Below, piece after piece: positions 18,015-26,554 of a stretch of 64,000 bases of DNA. The notes beneath the pieces were generated by a model. The model was given only the letters and a program-made list of their open reading frames with translations. It ran no database searches and had not been told where the DNA came from. Source of the DNA: CAVWCQ01 sp963753545 (GTDB lineage Bacteria > Chloroflexota > Anaerolineae > Aggregatilineales > Aggregatilineaceae); assembly GCA_963753545.1 (NCBI GenBank), contig CAVWCQ010000008.1, forward strand, positions 2,728,001-2,792,000. The letters are read 5' to 3'. The position numbers and the translations under genes were made by a program. The first letter of the stretch is position 1, and the number at the start of each line of letters is the position of its first letter.

Positions 18015-18746
18015 ATGCGAATTCTCGTCATCTCTGATATTCACGCCAACATGGCAGCTTTTGAAGCTGTTTTAAGCGACGCTAAAGGCGATTGGGATTA
18101 CGTTTGGTGTCTGGGAGATGTAGTGGGATATGGGCCAGATCCCAATGAGTGCTGCGATTTACTGAGGAGCCTGCCCCATCTGTGCCTGGCGGGTAACCAC
18201 GACTGGGCAGCTCTTGGGCGGCTGGATATTCGTACTTTCAACGCGGACGCGCGGCGTGCAGTCACCTGGACACGGGATGCACTGACGGCAGACAACACAG
18301 CGTATCTCTCGGCGCTGCCCACTACATTTGTGCTGGGCAGTTATACACTGGCACATGGCAGCCCGCGTGAACCCGTTTGGGAATATATTCTGGACCCGTT
18401 GATTGCGGCCCTTAATTTCCCCCATTTTGAAACTCCGTACTGTCTGGTTGGGCACACGCATACCCCTATTTTTTTCCAACTCACGGATGATCGAGGCGAT
18501 ACGGAAGCCATCCAGCCCAATTACCGGGAAGCGCGGTCTCTGAACGGACACCGCCTGATCATTAATCCCGGCAGTGTAGGCCAACCGCGCGACTCGAATA
18601 GTGATGCTGCCTATGGTATTCTCCACGTCCAGGAAGCGATCTTTGAACACCGCCGTGTTTCTTACGCGATTAAGGCGACACAGGACAAGATGCGCCGCCT
18701 GGATATGCCGGAGCGGTTGATCACCCGCCTGGAACATGGCTGGTAA
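18015..18746 (+). CDS. Metallophosphoesterase (YfcE/MJ0936-like)
   Basis: The 243-residue protein contains all calcineurin-like phosphoesterase motifs: RILVISDIHANMAAFE (D-x-H), VWCLGDVVGYGPDPNEC (GD), LAGNHDWAALG (GNHD), a LAHGSP segment, and VGHTHTPIF (GHTH). These bind two metal ions and hydrolyse phosphodiesters or phosphomonoesters. Substrate is unknown; many relatives act on nucleotides or small phosphoesters. NPGSVGQPRD near the end is typical of this subgroup. It is a single gene closed by a strong terminator, transcribed divergently from tsaE. Confidence 0.92.
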   Translation: MRILVISDIHANMAAFEAVLSDAKGDWDYVWCLGDVVGYGPDPNECCDLLRSLPHLCLAGNHDWAALGRLDIRTFNADARRAVTWTRDALTADNTAYLSALPTTFVLGSYTLAHGSPREPVWEYILDPLIAALNFPHFETPYCLVGHTHTPIFFQLTDDRGDTEAIQPNYREARSLNGHRLIINPGSVGQPRDSNSDAAYGILHVQEAIFEHRRVSYAIKATQDKMRRLDMPERLITRLEHGW

Positions 18747-18769
18747 GCCGCAACCCCAAGAAAACAAAA

Positions 18770-18800
18770 GACCGGGCTGTGATAGCCCGGTCTCTTTTTT
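18770..18800. terminator. Bidirectional intrinsic terminator
   Basis: A perfect nine-base stem, GACCGGGCT (18770-18778) with AGCCCGGTC (18784-18792), encloses a five-base loop. On the plus strand it is followed by TCTTTTTT. On the minus strand it is followed by TTTTGTTTTC. It lies between two convergent genes and can end both transcripts. Confidence 0.93.
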
Positions 18801-18809
18801 GCATGCTGC

Positions 18810-19409
18810 TCAGTGGGCGGCCTCATCATCGAGTGAGCCGTACATCCACCAGAATGGTTCGGGCGGATAAACATCTTTCAGCCGCGTATCCGTGATAAAT
18901 GGTCCTTCGTGAAAATAACGCCGAAGATCGCCATCCGCCTGATGAATACGCCGCCGCAGATCATCGGTGAGAACATCACGTGTATCTGCTTCGTTCTGCA
19001 GGTGCTCAATCATGATTCGCTTTTCGGCCTGAGAGGGATATCCAGCCGCACAGGAGGCCATATCTTCACGACATTCCTCCCAATACTGTTCCAGGGCATT
19101 CAGGCGCGCCCGCAGTTCTTCGAGAAGCTTATTGTCATAATGAACGGCCCACTTCGCGCGGGCGGCCTCAAAACTGGCGCGGGCATCATCTACAGTCTGT
19201 TCCTGGTCGGGATGCAAAGTACGCTTCAGATGATCCAGCCTGTACAGGCGCATCAACAAACCACCCAGTGTGAGCCGGGGAAGATCGCCGGAAAGATAGC
19301 CATACATTTCTTTTTCATATAAATAGGGCGTCAGGTTGGACGCCATAGCGGCCAGGGCTTTCAGATCGTTCTCAAGACTAAATGCCAGCGTTGGTGTCTG
19401 GTTGCCCAT
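18810..19409 (-). CDS. Hypothetical helical protein
   Basis: The predicted protein (about 199 residues) is highly charged and helical, with a likely coiled-coil middle (heptad-like ASFEAARAKWAVHY, LLEELRARLNALEQYW). It has a conserved-looking aromatic end (PPEPFWWMYGSLDDEAAH). No family is recognised. The start is uncertain: an ATG at 19409 has AAAGG about nine bases upstream, while a GTG at 19430 has a GGAG only three bases away. It follows another hypothetical gene with the stop seven bases before the GTG, so the two are probably one operon ending at the bidirectional terminator. Confidence 0.65.
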   Translation of the reverse strand: MGNQTPTLAFSLENDLKALAAMASNLTPYLYEKEMYGYLSGDLPRLTLGGLLMRLYRLDHLKRTLHPDQEQTVDDARASFEAARAKWAVHYDNKLLEELRARLNALEQYWEECREDMASCAAGYPSQAEKRIMIEHLQNEADTRDVLTDDLRRRIHQADGDLRRYFHEGPFITDTRLKDVYPPEPFWWMYGSLDDEAAH

Positions 19410-19436
19410 CTCCTCAAGCCTTTCTAGCACGATCTC

Positions 19437-19841
19437 CTAGCGCTTGTAGCGCTTGACGGTACGATACTTGGGATTGCCCTGAATTTCCTGAATACGCTGT
19501 TCGGCCCCCTTGATGTACCACTCCACAATCAGCCGCCCATCCACATCGACATACGAAATGGTCGGGAGAAATCCTAAGATTTCCTTGATCCCAATGACCA
19601 GCATCTCAGCGTTCTCGTGAGGATCAGTTCGCAGCGTGAGATACGCGTTTGGAACCCATTCCATCTCGACACGCATGCCGGTCCACTCGCCGTTCATCTT
19701 AAACGGCGGCTGTTCACTGGTGCAATCCAGGTAAATGGACCCGATACGATTGCTCCAAAACGTCTGGTTGACGCGTTCTTCAATAAAAAAGGCCCGGTGT
19801 TCGGGTTCCGCATAAAACCAGGTGCTTGCATTGGTTGACAT
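19437..19841 (-). CDS. Hypothetical protein
   Basis: From the ATG at 19841 the product is 134 residues, with no signal peptide or membrane segment. The sequence alternates aromatic and charged residues (STWFYAEPEHRAFFIEERVNQTFW) and ends with a basic tail (NPKYRTVKRYKR). The reading frame is open 42 codons further upstream, but that extension is rich in Ser, Arg and Cys and lacks a ribosome-binding site, whereas GGTGG precedes the chosen ATG. It is paired with the next hypothetical gene. Function unknown. Confidence 0.65.
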   Translation of the reverse strand: MSTNASTWFYAEPEHRAFFIEERVNQTFWSNRIGSIYLDCTSEQPPFKMNGEWTGMRVEMEWVPNAYLTLRTDPHENAEMLVIGIKEILGFLPTISYVDVDGRLIVEWYIKGAEQRIQEIQGNPKYRTVKRYKR

Positions 19842-19994
19842 AATAAACAACCACCGCCTCTCTCCGTTGTCGGTTCTGTCGCATATAATACCACCAAAAG
19901 CAGGGCAGAGACCAACGGAGGATTGACGAAACGAGTTTGGACGTGCTACACTTTTGTGCCGTACCATCCTTTCACCCCCGGTGACTGAATGTAT

Positions 19995-20078
19995 GGGGCA
20001 GTGGCGGAACGGCAGACGCAGCGGACTTAAAATCCGATGAGCTAAAACCTCGTGTGAGTTCGAATCTCACCTGCCCTA
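19995..20078 (+). tRNA. tRNA-Leu (anticodon TAA)
   Basis: The 84-base sequence folds as a class II tRNA. Acceptor strand GGGGCAG pairs with CTGCCCT (one G-U pair). The D-arm, an anticodon loop CTTAAAA with TAA in the anticodon position, a long variable arm (GATGAGCTAAAACCTCGT region) and a T-arm with GTTCGAATC are all present. The discriminator is A, as expected for leucine. CCA is not encoded. Confidence 0.95.
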
Positions 20079-20084
20079 TCCCTC

Positions 20085-20113
20085 TAGACAAAGAGGCTCG
20101 GCTCTGGTACAAT
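20085..20113 (+). promoter_or_regulatory. Sigma70-type promoter of rpsT
   Basis: TAGACA (20085-20090) and TACAAT (20108-20113) are separated by exactly 17 bases, each one mismatch from consensus. Transcription would start near 20120 and give a leader of about 49 bases before the rpsT TTG codon. The site begins seven bases after the tRNA-Leu. Confidence 0.7.
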
Positions 20114-20168
20114 CTTGCCGCCTTGATTAAGTTCGTGTTTTCCTGTTAGAGAAAATTGGAGACTACTG

Positions 20169-20438
20169 TTGGCTAATCATAAGTCTGCTCTCAAGCGCAT
20201 CCGTAGCTCCGCGAAAAAATACCAGCGCAACCGTGTTGTGCGGTCTAAGGCGCGTACTGAAGTTAAAAAAGCACGCCTGACCATTCAGAACGGCGACCTG
20301 GAAACTGCGCGTCAAGCAACTCTTGAAGCGATTCGCACGCTCGACAAAGCTGCTTCCAAGGGCATTTTGCACCCTAACAACGCGGCCCGTCGTAAGAGCC
20401 GTCTGATGAAGCGGTTGGCGGAACTTCAGGTTAAATAG
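20169..20438 (+). CDS. rpsT: 30S ribosomal protein S20
   Basis: The 89-residue basic protein begins ANHKSALKRIRSS and has the typical S20 features: Lys/Arg-rich helices, NRVVRSKARTEVKKA, LDKAASKGILHPNNAARRKSRLMKR. It binds 16S rRNA in the bottom of the 30S subunit. The start codon is TTG at 20169, preceded by GGAG eight to ten bases away. A weak UUG start is also known for rpsT in Escherichia coli, where it takes part in autogenous control, so low-efficiency initiation may be functional here too. The gene has its own promoter and terminator. Confidence 0.96.
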   Translation: MANHKSALKRIRSSAKKYQRNRVVRSKARTEVKKARLTIQNGDLETARQATLEAIRTLDKAASKGILHPNNAARRKSRLMKRLAELQVK

Positions 20439-20470
20439 CTGCAACGCGATAAGCGAGCATAGGCGCAGGA

Positions 20471-20492
20471 GGCATCCCCCGGATGCCTTTTT
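20471..20492 (+). terminator. Intrinsic terminator of rpsT
   Basis: GGCATCC (20471-20477) pairs with GGATGCC (20481-20487) around a CCC loop, followed by TTTTT (20488-20492). It lies 33 bases after the rpsT stop codon. Confidence 0.92.
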
Positions 20493-20549
20493 GCGTTCTA
20501 TGAGAAGTATCTGTGCAGTCTACGACAACCGTCTGTGTGAGAACGGATA

Positions 20550-21266
20550 CTACGAAGGACTGGTCCCATCCGCGGGCAGAGCTTCGCCCGACACTTCCTC
20601 TGAATCACCAACCGAGAAACAATAGCCGATGCCGCGCACGGTTCGAATGTAGCGGGGTTTGCGTGGATTTGGCTCAACAATCTCTCGAATCCAGCGGATA
20701 TGAACATCGAGGGTACGTGTATCGCCCATGTAATCGGTTTCCCAGACTTTTTGCATAATCTCACGGCGCTCCAGTGTCTGGTTGGGATTTTGCAGGAAAA
20801 ATCCCATCAGGGCCGACAATTTTGGGGTGAGTTTCTTTTCGGTCCAGGGAGTAGTCAATGTCTGTTTTTCGAGATTCAAGCTGAAGGCCCCGGCTTCGAT
20901 CAACTGTCCCTGGGGAGGAACGGCGGCGACAAAACGCTCAATGCGGTTGACCAGTTTGCGGGCCGTAAACGGTGGGCACAATACGACATCCGCCAGACTT
21001 TCGCTAGCCGTCAAATCGGGTCGGATATGAACAATCGGAAGCTGTTCTCCAAGCTTATCGCGCAGCCGGGCGCAAATCCGATCCCCGGACGTGCGTAGCG
21101 AGGCTGCATCCAATACGATGATGTCGGGGCGCAACCGATGGGCCAAATCCAGGGCTTGCTTACCTGAATGGGCAATCTGAACCTGATATTTACGCTTGAG
21201 AGCGTCAGCAAAAGACACCTCATTTGTACGCGTATTTTCGATTAGCAAAAGTCTGATTGCCCGCAT
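20550..21266 (-). CDS. OmpR-type response regulator with atypical receiver
   Basis: The 238-residue protein has an N-terminal receiver-like domain (about 1-115) and a C-terminal winged helix (about 125-225) with LERREIMQKVWETDYMGDTRTLDVHIRWIREIVEP and the closing IRTVRGIGYCF, diagnostic of OmpR/PhoB regulators. The phospho-acceptor Asp is kept (IIVLDAASL), but the acidic pair at the start is replaced (LLLIENTRTN) and the conserved Lys is missing (CPPFTARKL instead of KPF). Phosphorylation-independent control is therefore likely. No histidine kinase gene is adjacent. The DNA-binding wing is intact, so it should still bind promoters. Confidence 0.9.
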   Translation of the reverse strand: MRAIRLLLIENTRTNEVSFADALKRKYQVQIAHSGKQALDLAHRLRPDIIVLDAASLRTSGDRICARLRDKLGEQLPIVHIRPDLTASESLADVVLCPPFTARKLVNRIERFVAAVPPQGQLIEAGAFSLNLEKQTLTTPWTEKKLTPKLSALMGFFLQNPNQTLERREIMQKVWETDYMGDTRTLDVHIRWIREIVEPNPRKPRYIRTVRGIGYCFSVGDSEEVSGEALPADGTSPS

Positions 21267-21459
21267 GAGGGCCTCTCATCCTGTTGTTAGAGTGAGCAAC
21301 ACCGGTGCTGCTCGCAGTATGGCGGCGAGGTTGAGTGCGGAACACTTTAGCACATCTGACGCTCTAAAACGAGCCTCAGTTCCAGAGCGGCGCAGCAAAA
21401 TTAACAAATTTGCGCCATAATTGTACCATCAGAAACGGTCTCCAACTCAGGATAATCTT

Positions 21460-22648
21460 GTGCAATCCCCAACGCAAATCGTACATGAACTCAGCCAGAC
21501 CGCAACTCTGCGTGCTATCCGCGATAAGCTTGATGCCAACGTCCTGATCGAAACGGCAGTCGAAATCCAACAAATCCCTGCGCCGACCTTTGCCGAAGCA
21601 AAACGAGCTGCATTCCTCAAAGATCGGTTCGAATGTTGCGGACTTCAAGATGTTTCCATCGATGACCGCTTCAATGTGTACGGGCGCTGTCCCGGAAAGC
21701 GGCCAAGCCTTCCTGCACTGCTGGTTTCGGCCCACACTGATACTGTATTCCCCCAGGAAACGGATCTCACCATCCGTCGCGAAAAAGAACGCGTTTATGG
21801 ACCAGGACTGGGCGACAACAGCATGGGTGTTGCGGCACTGCTGGTACTGTTGGATATCATACAAAGTTACCAGATATCCCCCGAGGTTGACATCTGGTTT
21901 GTAGCCAATTCCTGCGAAGAAGGACTTGGCGATCTGGGCGGGATGCGCGCTGTGTGGCAGAAACTGGGGGATCGGCTGGGGGCCGCTGTCGTTTTAGAGG
22001 GGATGGCTCTGGGGCGAATTTACCGGGCAGGCATTGCCGTACGGCGGCTGCATGTCACCTGTACAGCCCCAGGCGGACATAGTTGGCTCCATTTCGGACA
22101 GCCTACCGCGATTTATGGGTTGATCGAGCTCGGCGCGCAGATTATCGCACTGAACGTTCCCAGCCAGCCGCGCACCACGTACAATATCGGATTGATCGAG
22201 GGTGGACATTCGGTCAACAGTCTGGCAACATCCGCCAGCCTGTACCTAGATATGCGCTCCGAAGATACAGCAGCACTCGCTGCACTGGAACAGCGAGTAA
22301 TTGAAGCCATAGACCGTGTACAGCGGCCTAATCTGGCACTGGCCGCCGAAATTGTCGGTGATCAGGCCCGCCGGAAGCATCAGCATCAATCACCCGCTTG
22401 TTCAGCTAGCCACTGCCGCCCTGCAAGCCGTTGACATGGTACCTGTTTACGAAACGGGCAGCACAGATGCCAACATCCTGCTGGCAAAAGGACTGCCAAC
22501 GGTGACCGTTGGAATCACCCACGGCGGAAATGCTCACCGTCTGGACGAGTATATCGAAACGGAACCCGCGGCAGATGGGCTCTGGCAAGTGCTCTTGTTG
22601 GCCCTGGCTGCCGTCAAAAGCCTTCCACACTGGCAGCAGCACCGTTAG
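21460..22648 (+). CDS. M20-family metallopeptidase, frame broken once
   Basis: The protein (about 396 residues) has the M20 motifs: LVSAHTDTVFP (first His and Asp), GPGLGDNSMGVAALL (bridging Asp), NSCEEGLGDLGGM (catalytic and ligand Glu pair), a dimerisation domain with VTCTAPGGHSW, then after a frame break at about 22363 the final VYETGSTDANILL and VGITHGGNAHRLDEYI with the last His. Removing one base joins EIVGD to RPAGSISINHPLVQ as expected. M20 enzymes cleave dipeptides, tripeptides or acylated amino acids. The best start is a GTG at 21460 preceded by AGGATAA; a TTG at 21421 is in frame upstream. The single break is probably an indel error. Confidence 0.83.
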
Positions 22649-22650
22649 CG

Positions 22651-22836
22651 TTATTTGAGCTGTTCGGCATCGGAAGCTGCGGATTGCGTCCAGGACTTAA
22701 TGAACCCTAAAACGCCGTCTATCTCGCGGATGCTCCGTTCAGTGCCAGACTGCACATGAATAGCGGTCCCGCGCCAGGACGAAGGTTCTCCTGCATCCGA
22801 TGGATTTCGCCACAACCGTACGACAAACGTTGCCAT
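22651..22836 (-). CDS. Small conserved-looking protein
   Basis: The predicted 61-residue protein begins MATFVVRLWRNPSDAGEPSSWRG and continues AIHVQSGTERSIREIDGVLGFIKSW. The compact mix of a beta strand start and an amphipathic helix end suggests a small folded domain. The ATG at 22836 follows GGGGAGC, better than the ATG nine codons upstream. It ends three bases from the convergent M20 gene. I do not recognise a named family. Confidence 0.6.
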   Translation of the reverse strand: MATFVVRLWRNPSDAGEPSSWRGTAIHVQSGTERSIREIDGVLGFIKSWTQSAASDAEQLK

Positions 22837-22986
22837 CTCATGCTCCCCAGTTGAACGTTTCATAGTGCTGCCCCCTCGCAGTTATGTCGTGATAGAGCGC
22901 AACGCGAGCAGCGCCCCTACGCCAATATATTAGGGGTAGTGTAGCGACCTGCCGTGACCAAATCGTGACCGCGAACGGGGAGATTT

Positions 22987-25900
22987 TTAAGTCGCGGCTG
23001 CCCGGTTTTGCAGGGTGAGCACATCAAGGGGATGCCAGTCGCGGCCCGCCGCGATTTCAGTGATAAAACGATGCAGCGGGACGTTATTTAGGAAAGACGC
23101 GCGGTAGAGAGGATCGGTAATGCCTGCGGCCTGATCCTGAAGCACTCTCGACGCCTCATTCAGCCAATAGTCCGCTGCGGCCTGATCGCCCAAGCCCCGC
23201 GCCGCCGCTGCGCGCAGCACAAACAATTCCTGCGGCGAAATATCTTCCAGAAGGAGCATGTATTCGAGCGGATAGATCAGGCGCTTGCTGGCCTTGTCGT
23301 AGTGTTCGACTACGAGATTCACCAGCGCCCAGGCAACCTGGGAGAGGGGGAACAGAATCGGCAGGCGAACTCGGCTCATAGCCTGGGCGGCTCGCTTTGC
23401 CCAACGCTCGGCTCCCTGATCGTCGCCCAGAGCCACGCAGCAGCGCACCAGCGTGAGCGCCGGAGATACGACCTCGACTTCTCCGATCAACGGGTCCGGC
23501 TTTTCGAGGAGACTTAACAGGATTTCCTGGGCCTGTTCGACGTTGCCGCGCCACAATTCCAGTTTCGCCAGCAGCACCCGCGCACCTAAGCCGAGTACAC
23601 CAGCATCCTCACTCGCTTCGACGGCCCGTTTCGCTGCGGTAAAGGCTTCGTCATAGGCCCCCAATTTCAAATAGGCGAGACCCAGATTTGCCAGGGAAAG
23701 CCAGGCGATAGCCGGGTCAAAATGGACCTGCAACGACGAGGAAAGTTCCTGCGCGAGGTGCAGCACAGCAATCCAATCGTGATCATAAACGGCGAGGCGC
23801 ATCTCGTTGTAGGCCAGCACCTGCCGGATATCGCCTGGATCAACCGCGCGGCTGATGGTCCGCATATCTTCCAACCGATCCCGCATGGTGCGCATATCGC
23901 CCGCACGGTAGGCAATATCAAGCTGGTGCTGCAAAGCGTCCAGTTCACCCCATAGATCGTCCAGGCGGGCGTAGAGTTCGCGCCCTCGCTGCGCAGCCTC
24001 CTTTGCTCCGTCCAGATCACCCCGCCCCAGCAGATGTGTTGCCCGCTGCAAGGAGGCGCGCGCCTGCCGTGACTTATCTATATCGGGCATCAGCGTCTCT
24101 ATCGCCGTGATCATATCGAGCGGGTAATAAAGACCCCCCGTCGCAGCCTGACGGCGAAATTCGGCGCGCAGTGACAACAGATCGAAGCGAACAGCAGCCA
24201 GTGTTACGGGCAGGAGCGACAGATCGATCTCGGCCAGGTGATCATCGAGGATTGTTTGGGCACTTTCGGCATAACGGTTCGCTTCAGCCATTGCCCCGGC
24301 GAATTGGGCAGTCTGAGAAGCGCGCCAAGCATGCAGCAGAGCCGATGTCCATTCCCGTCCCTGAGCATAGTGATAGGCCAGCCGCGAGATATCGGCCAGA
24401 TTGCCGCTGTGCCCGCCCTGCTGCGAGAGTAGCTCGGCAATGCGGCGGTGCAAAAAGCGGCGGCGGGGTGCGCTGGCGTCGGCATAAATGATTTCACGTA
24501 CTTTCATATGAGCGAACTGGTAGAGACCGGGCGACGTCTCCGCGAGGATAAACGCCTGGAGAATCTCGTCCAGAGCCAGATCGAGCGACAGGGACGGATC
24601 GACCAGCGCTGCCAGCCAATTCTCGTCAATATCATGCTCGATCACAGCGGCGAGAGTTAGAACTTCCTGGGCAGACCGGGACAGGCGGCGAATACGACCC
24701 CGAATCACACGCAGCACGACATCGGACATGGGCAGGTCTTCGGGCCGGGGAAGTACCTCCTGCCGGATAAACCAGCGCCCGCCTGATTCCGCATAAAGAA
24801 CGCCCTGTTCGATCAGCGCCCGCAGCGTTTCCACCACGAAAAAGGGATTTCCCGCCGTCTCCCGGTAGAGGAATCCAGCTAAAGACTCCTGATCTCCCGG
24901 TTCAATGAGCGCTGTGAGCATCCGATCCAGTTGATCAGGCGGCAGCGGCTTGATCCGGATCAGCGTGGTAGGTGCGGGGGCATGGACCGAATTCGTCGGC
25001 CAGTCCATCAGCGGCGAATCGAAGGAAACCTCCTCGTCGCGCAGCGTCGCGAGCACCATCAGCGGCAAATCACTGCACCGCCGCAGCGCGTGATTCAGAC
25101 AGGCGAGGCTGGCAGGATCGGCCCAGTGTAAATCCTCCGTTACCAGCCAGAGGCCCTCTTTGGACGAGGCGAGCAGTCGGATCACATGGGTGACGGCTTC
25201 TTGCAGGCGCACACTGACATCGGGAGTAACGCCCGATCGCGCCGCCGACTCCGGGCGGATACCATGCTGCAAAGAGGGAACCAATTGGGACAAATCAGCC
25301 CGCAGCGCCGGATTTAAGCGGTTCACCACCCGCTCAACAGCTTTCTGCATCAGATCGGAGATCAACTGGTAGGGCGTACCCGCTTCCATCGCGTAACAGT
25401 TGCCTGTGATAACCGTCACGCCGGGGCCAGGGATACGGCTCACGGCTTCTTCGACGAGGCGCGTTTTGCCCATGCCCGCCGATCCCGTCACCAGGACAAG
25501 GCGGCTCTTTTTGCCCTGGCAGATGGCCCATTCGGCGGCAATTTCGCCTATCTCTTGATCGCGCCCGACCAGCGGAACACGCTGTAGATCGGTCGCTGAG
25601 GCGATGATCGGGGCAACCGCGGGCGGCAGTTCAAGCGGGGCAACAATACCGCGCCCCTGGCGAATATCCTCATATAGCTTTGTCGTTTCAGGCAGCGGGT
25701 CCGCGCCCAGTTCATCCTGCAAAATCTGAACGCAGTGCTGGTACTGGCGAACGGCGGCGCTTCGATCTCCGTTAGACGAATACGCCAGCATCAGCGCCCG
25801 ATGCGCGATCTCTTGCAGCGAATCATAGTGCAGCAGCAAATGGGCATATTCGATAGTCGCAGGCCAGTCGCCTGACTGCTGGCAGGCCAACATCAGTTGG

Positions 25901-26382
25901 CGCAACGCGGTTAAGAAGCGCTGGCGGGCATGTTCTCTTTCGAGCAGCGCCCAATCAGCGTAGTTATCTTTGAGCAGATCATCGTTATAAAGATCAACCG
26001 CTGTTTGCAGGGCGGCCCGGTCTGGTGGGTCCTGGCGATAGGCGTCGATCAGCGCTTTTTCAAACGCCTCATAATCAACCCACAGGGCCGCATCGGGCGC
26101 AATCGCCAGTTCATTTCCCTCGGTAGCGAGCAGATTGGTGTTTGGTTGGACGGCCTGCCGGAACAGGTACAGCGTGCGGCGCAGACGTTCCTGGGCGCGG
26201 GCGGGTTCGGCGTCGGGCCAGAACATGGCCTGAATTTCTTCGCGCGTGATGCGCCGCTGCCGGTTGAGGACCAGAAACGACGACAGAGCAGCCGGCTGTG
26301 GCGGCAAGGGGATCACCCGGTCATTGACGCAAAGCTTAGGGGTTCCAAACAAGAAAAAACGGAAGGTTACATGATCAGTCAT
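22987..26382 (-). CDS. SARP/BTAD-type transcriptional activator with AAA ATPase and TPR-like repeats
   Basis: The 1131-residue protein has an N-terminal winged helix (about 1-95, FRFFLFGTPKLCVNDR, FWPDAEPARAQERLRRTLYLFR) and a bacterial transcriptional activation domain (about 96-245, ending VRQYQHCVQILQDELGADPLPETTKLYE). An AAA/NACHT-like ATPase follows with Walker A LVLVTGSAGMGKTRLVEEA near residue 300 and Walker B-like LWLVTEDLHWAD. Long helical TPR-like repeats run to the end. Such large SARP-LAL proteins are ATP-dependent activators. It is divergent from the kinase operon, with 172 bases between, and could control it or itself. The start at 26382 is preferred over a GTG at 26433 because that codon lies within a palindrome. 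Confidence 0.85.
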   Translation of the reverse strand: MTDHVTFRFFLFGTPKLCVNDRVIPLPPQPAALSSFLVLNRQRRITREEIQAMFWPDAEPARAQERLRRTLYLFRQAVQPNTNLLATEGNELAIAPDAALWVDYEAFEKALIDAYRQDPPDRAALQTAVDLYNDDLLKDNYADWALLEREHARQRFLTALRQLMLACQQSGDWPATIEYAHLLLHYDSLQEIAHRALMLAYSSNGDRSAAVRQYQHCVQILQDELGADPLPETTKLYEDIRQGRGIVAPLELPPAVAPIIASATDLQRVPLVGRDQEIGEIAAEWAICQGKKSRLVLVTGSAGMGKTRLVEEAVSRIPGPGVTVITGNCYAMEAGTPYQLISDLMQKAVERVVNRLNPALRADLSQLVPSLQHGIRPESAARSGVTPDVSVRLQEAVTHVIRLLASSKEGLWLVTEDLHWADPASLACLNHALRRCSDLPLMVLATLRDEEVSFDSPLMDWPTNSVHAPAPTTLIRIKPLPPDQLDRMLTALIEPGDQESLAGFLYRETAGNPFFVVETLRALIEQGVLYAESGGRWFIRQEVLPRPEDLPMSDVVLRVIRGRIRRLSRSAQEVLTLAAVIEHDIDENWLAALVDPSLSLDLALDEILQAFILAETSPGLYQFAHMKVREIIYADASAPRRRFLHRRIAELLSQQGGHSGNLADISRLAYHYAQGREWTSALLHAWRASQTAQFAGAMAEANRYAESAQTILDDHLAEIDLSLLPVTLAAVRFDLLSLRAEFRRQAATGGLYYPLDMITAIETLMPDIDKSRQARASLQRATHLLGRGDLDGAKEAAQRGRELYARLDDLWGELDALQHQLDIAYRAGDMRTMRDRLEDMRTISRAVDPGDIRQVLAYNEMRLAVYDHDWIAVLHLAQELSSSLQVHFDPAIAWLSLANLGLAYLKLGAYDEAFTAAKRAVEASEDAGVLGLGARVLLAKLELWRGNVEQAQEILLSLLEKPDPLIGEVEVVSPALTLVRCCVALGDDQGAERWAKRAAQAMSRVRLPILFPLSQVAWALVNLVVEHYDKASKRLIYPLEYMLLLEDISPQELFVLRAAAARGLGDQAAADYWLNEASRVLQDQAAGITDPLYRASFLNNVPLHRFITEIAAGRDWHPLDVLTLQNRAAAT

Positions 26383-26430
26383 AGGGAATTTTTGAGATAA
26401 ACCGCCCGAATTGTTTAAGCTTAAATTTAA

Positions 26431-26449
26431 CACGAAAACATGTTTCGTG
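26431..26449. promoter_or_regulatory. Palindromic operator candidate between SARP and kinase genes
   Basis: CACGAAA and TTTCGTG form a perfect seven-base inverted repeat with a five-base centre (ACATG). A second palindrome, TTAAGCTTAA, lies just beside it at 26415-26424. Both lie in the divergent intergenic region 26383-26554. A dimeric regulator site is the simplest reading, but no binding protein is identified. Confidence 0.45.
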
Positions 26450-26482
26450 AGAGTTGATCACTAGCCAGCGGCAACTAGCTGG

Positions 26483-26511
26483 TTGGTATTCCGCCCCTGC
26501 CTGCGTACAAT
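26483..26511 (+). promoter_or_regulatory. Candidate promoter of the kinase operon
   Basis: TTGGTA (26483-26488) and TACAAT (26506-26511) are 17 bases apart. The start codon of the first kinase gene is 44 bases further on, with AGGAG properly spaced. Confidence 0.5.
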
Positions 26512-26554
26512 AGGAGGCATTCACTCTGATCTAGGTCCGACCAGGAGTTTCGGC

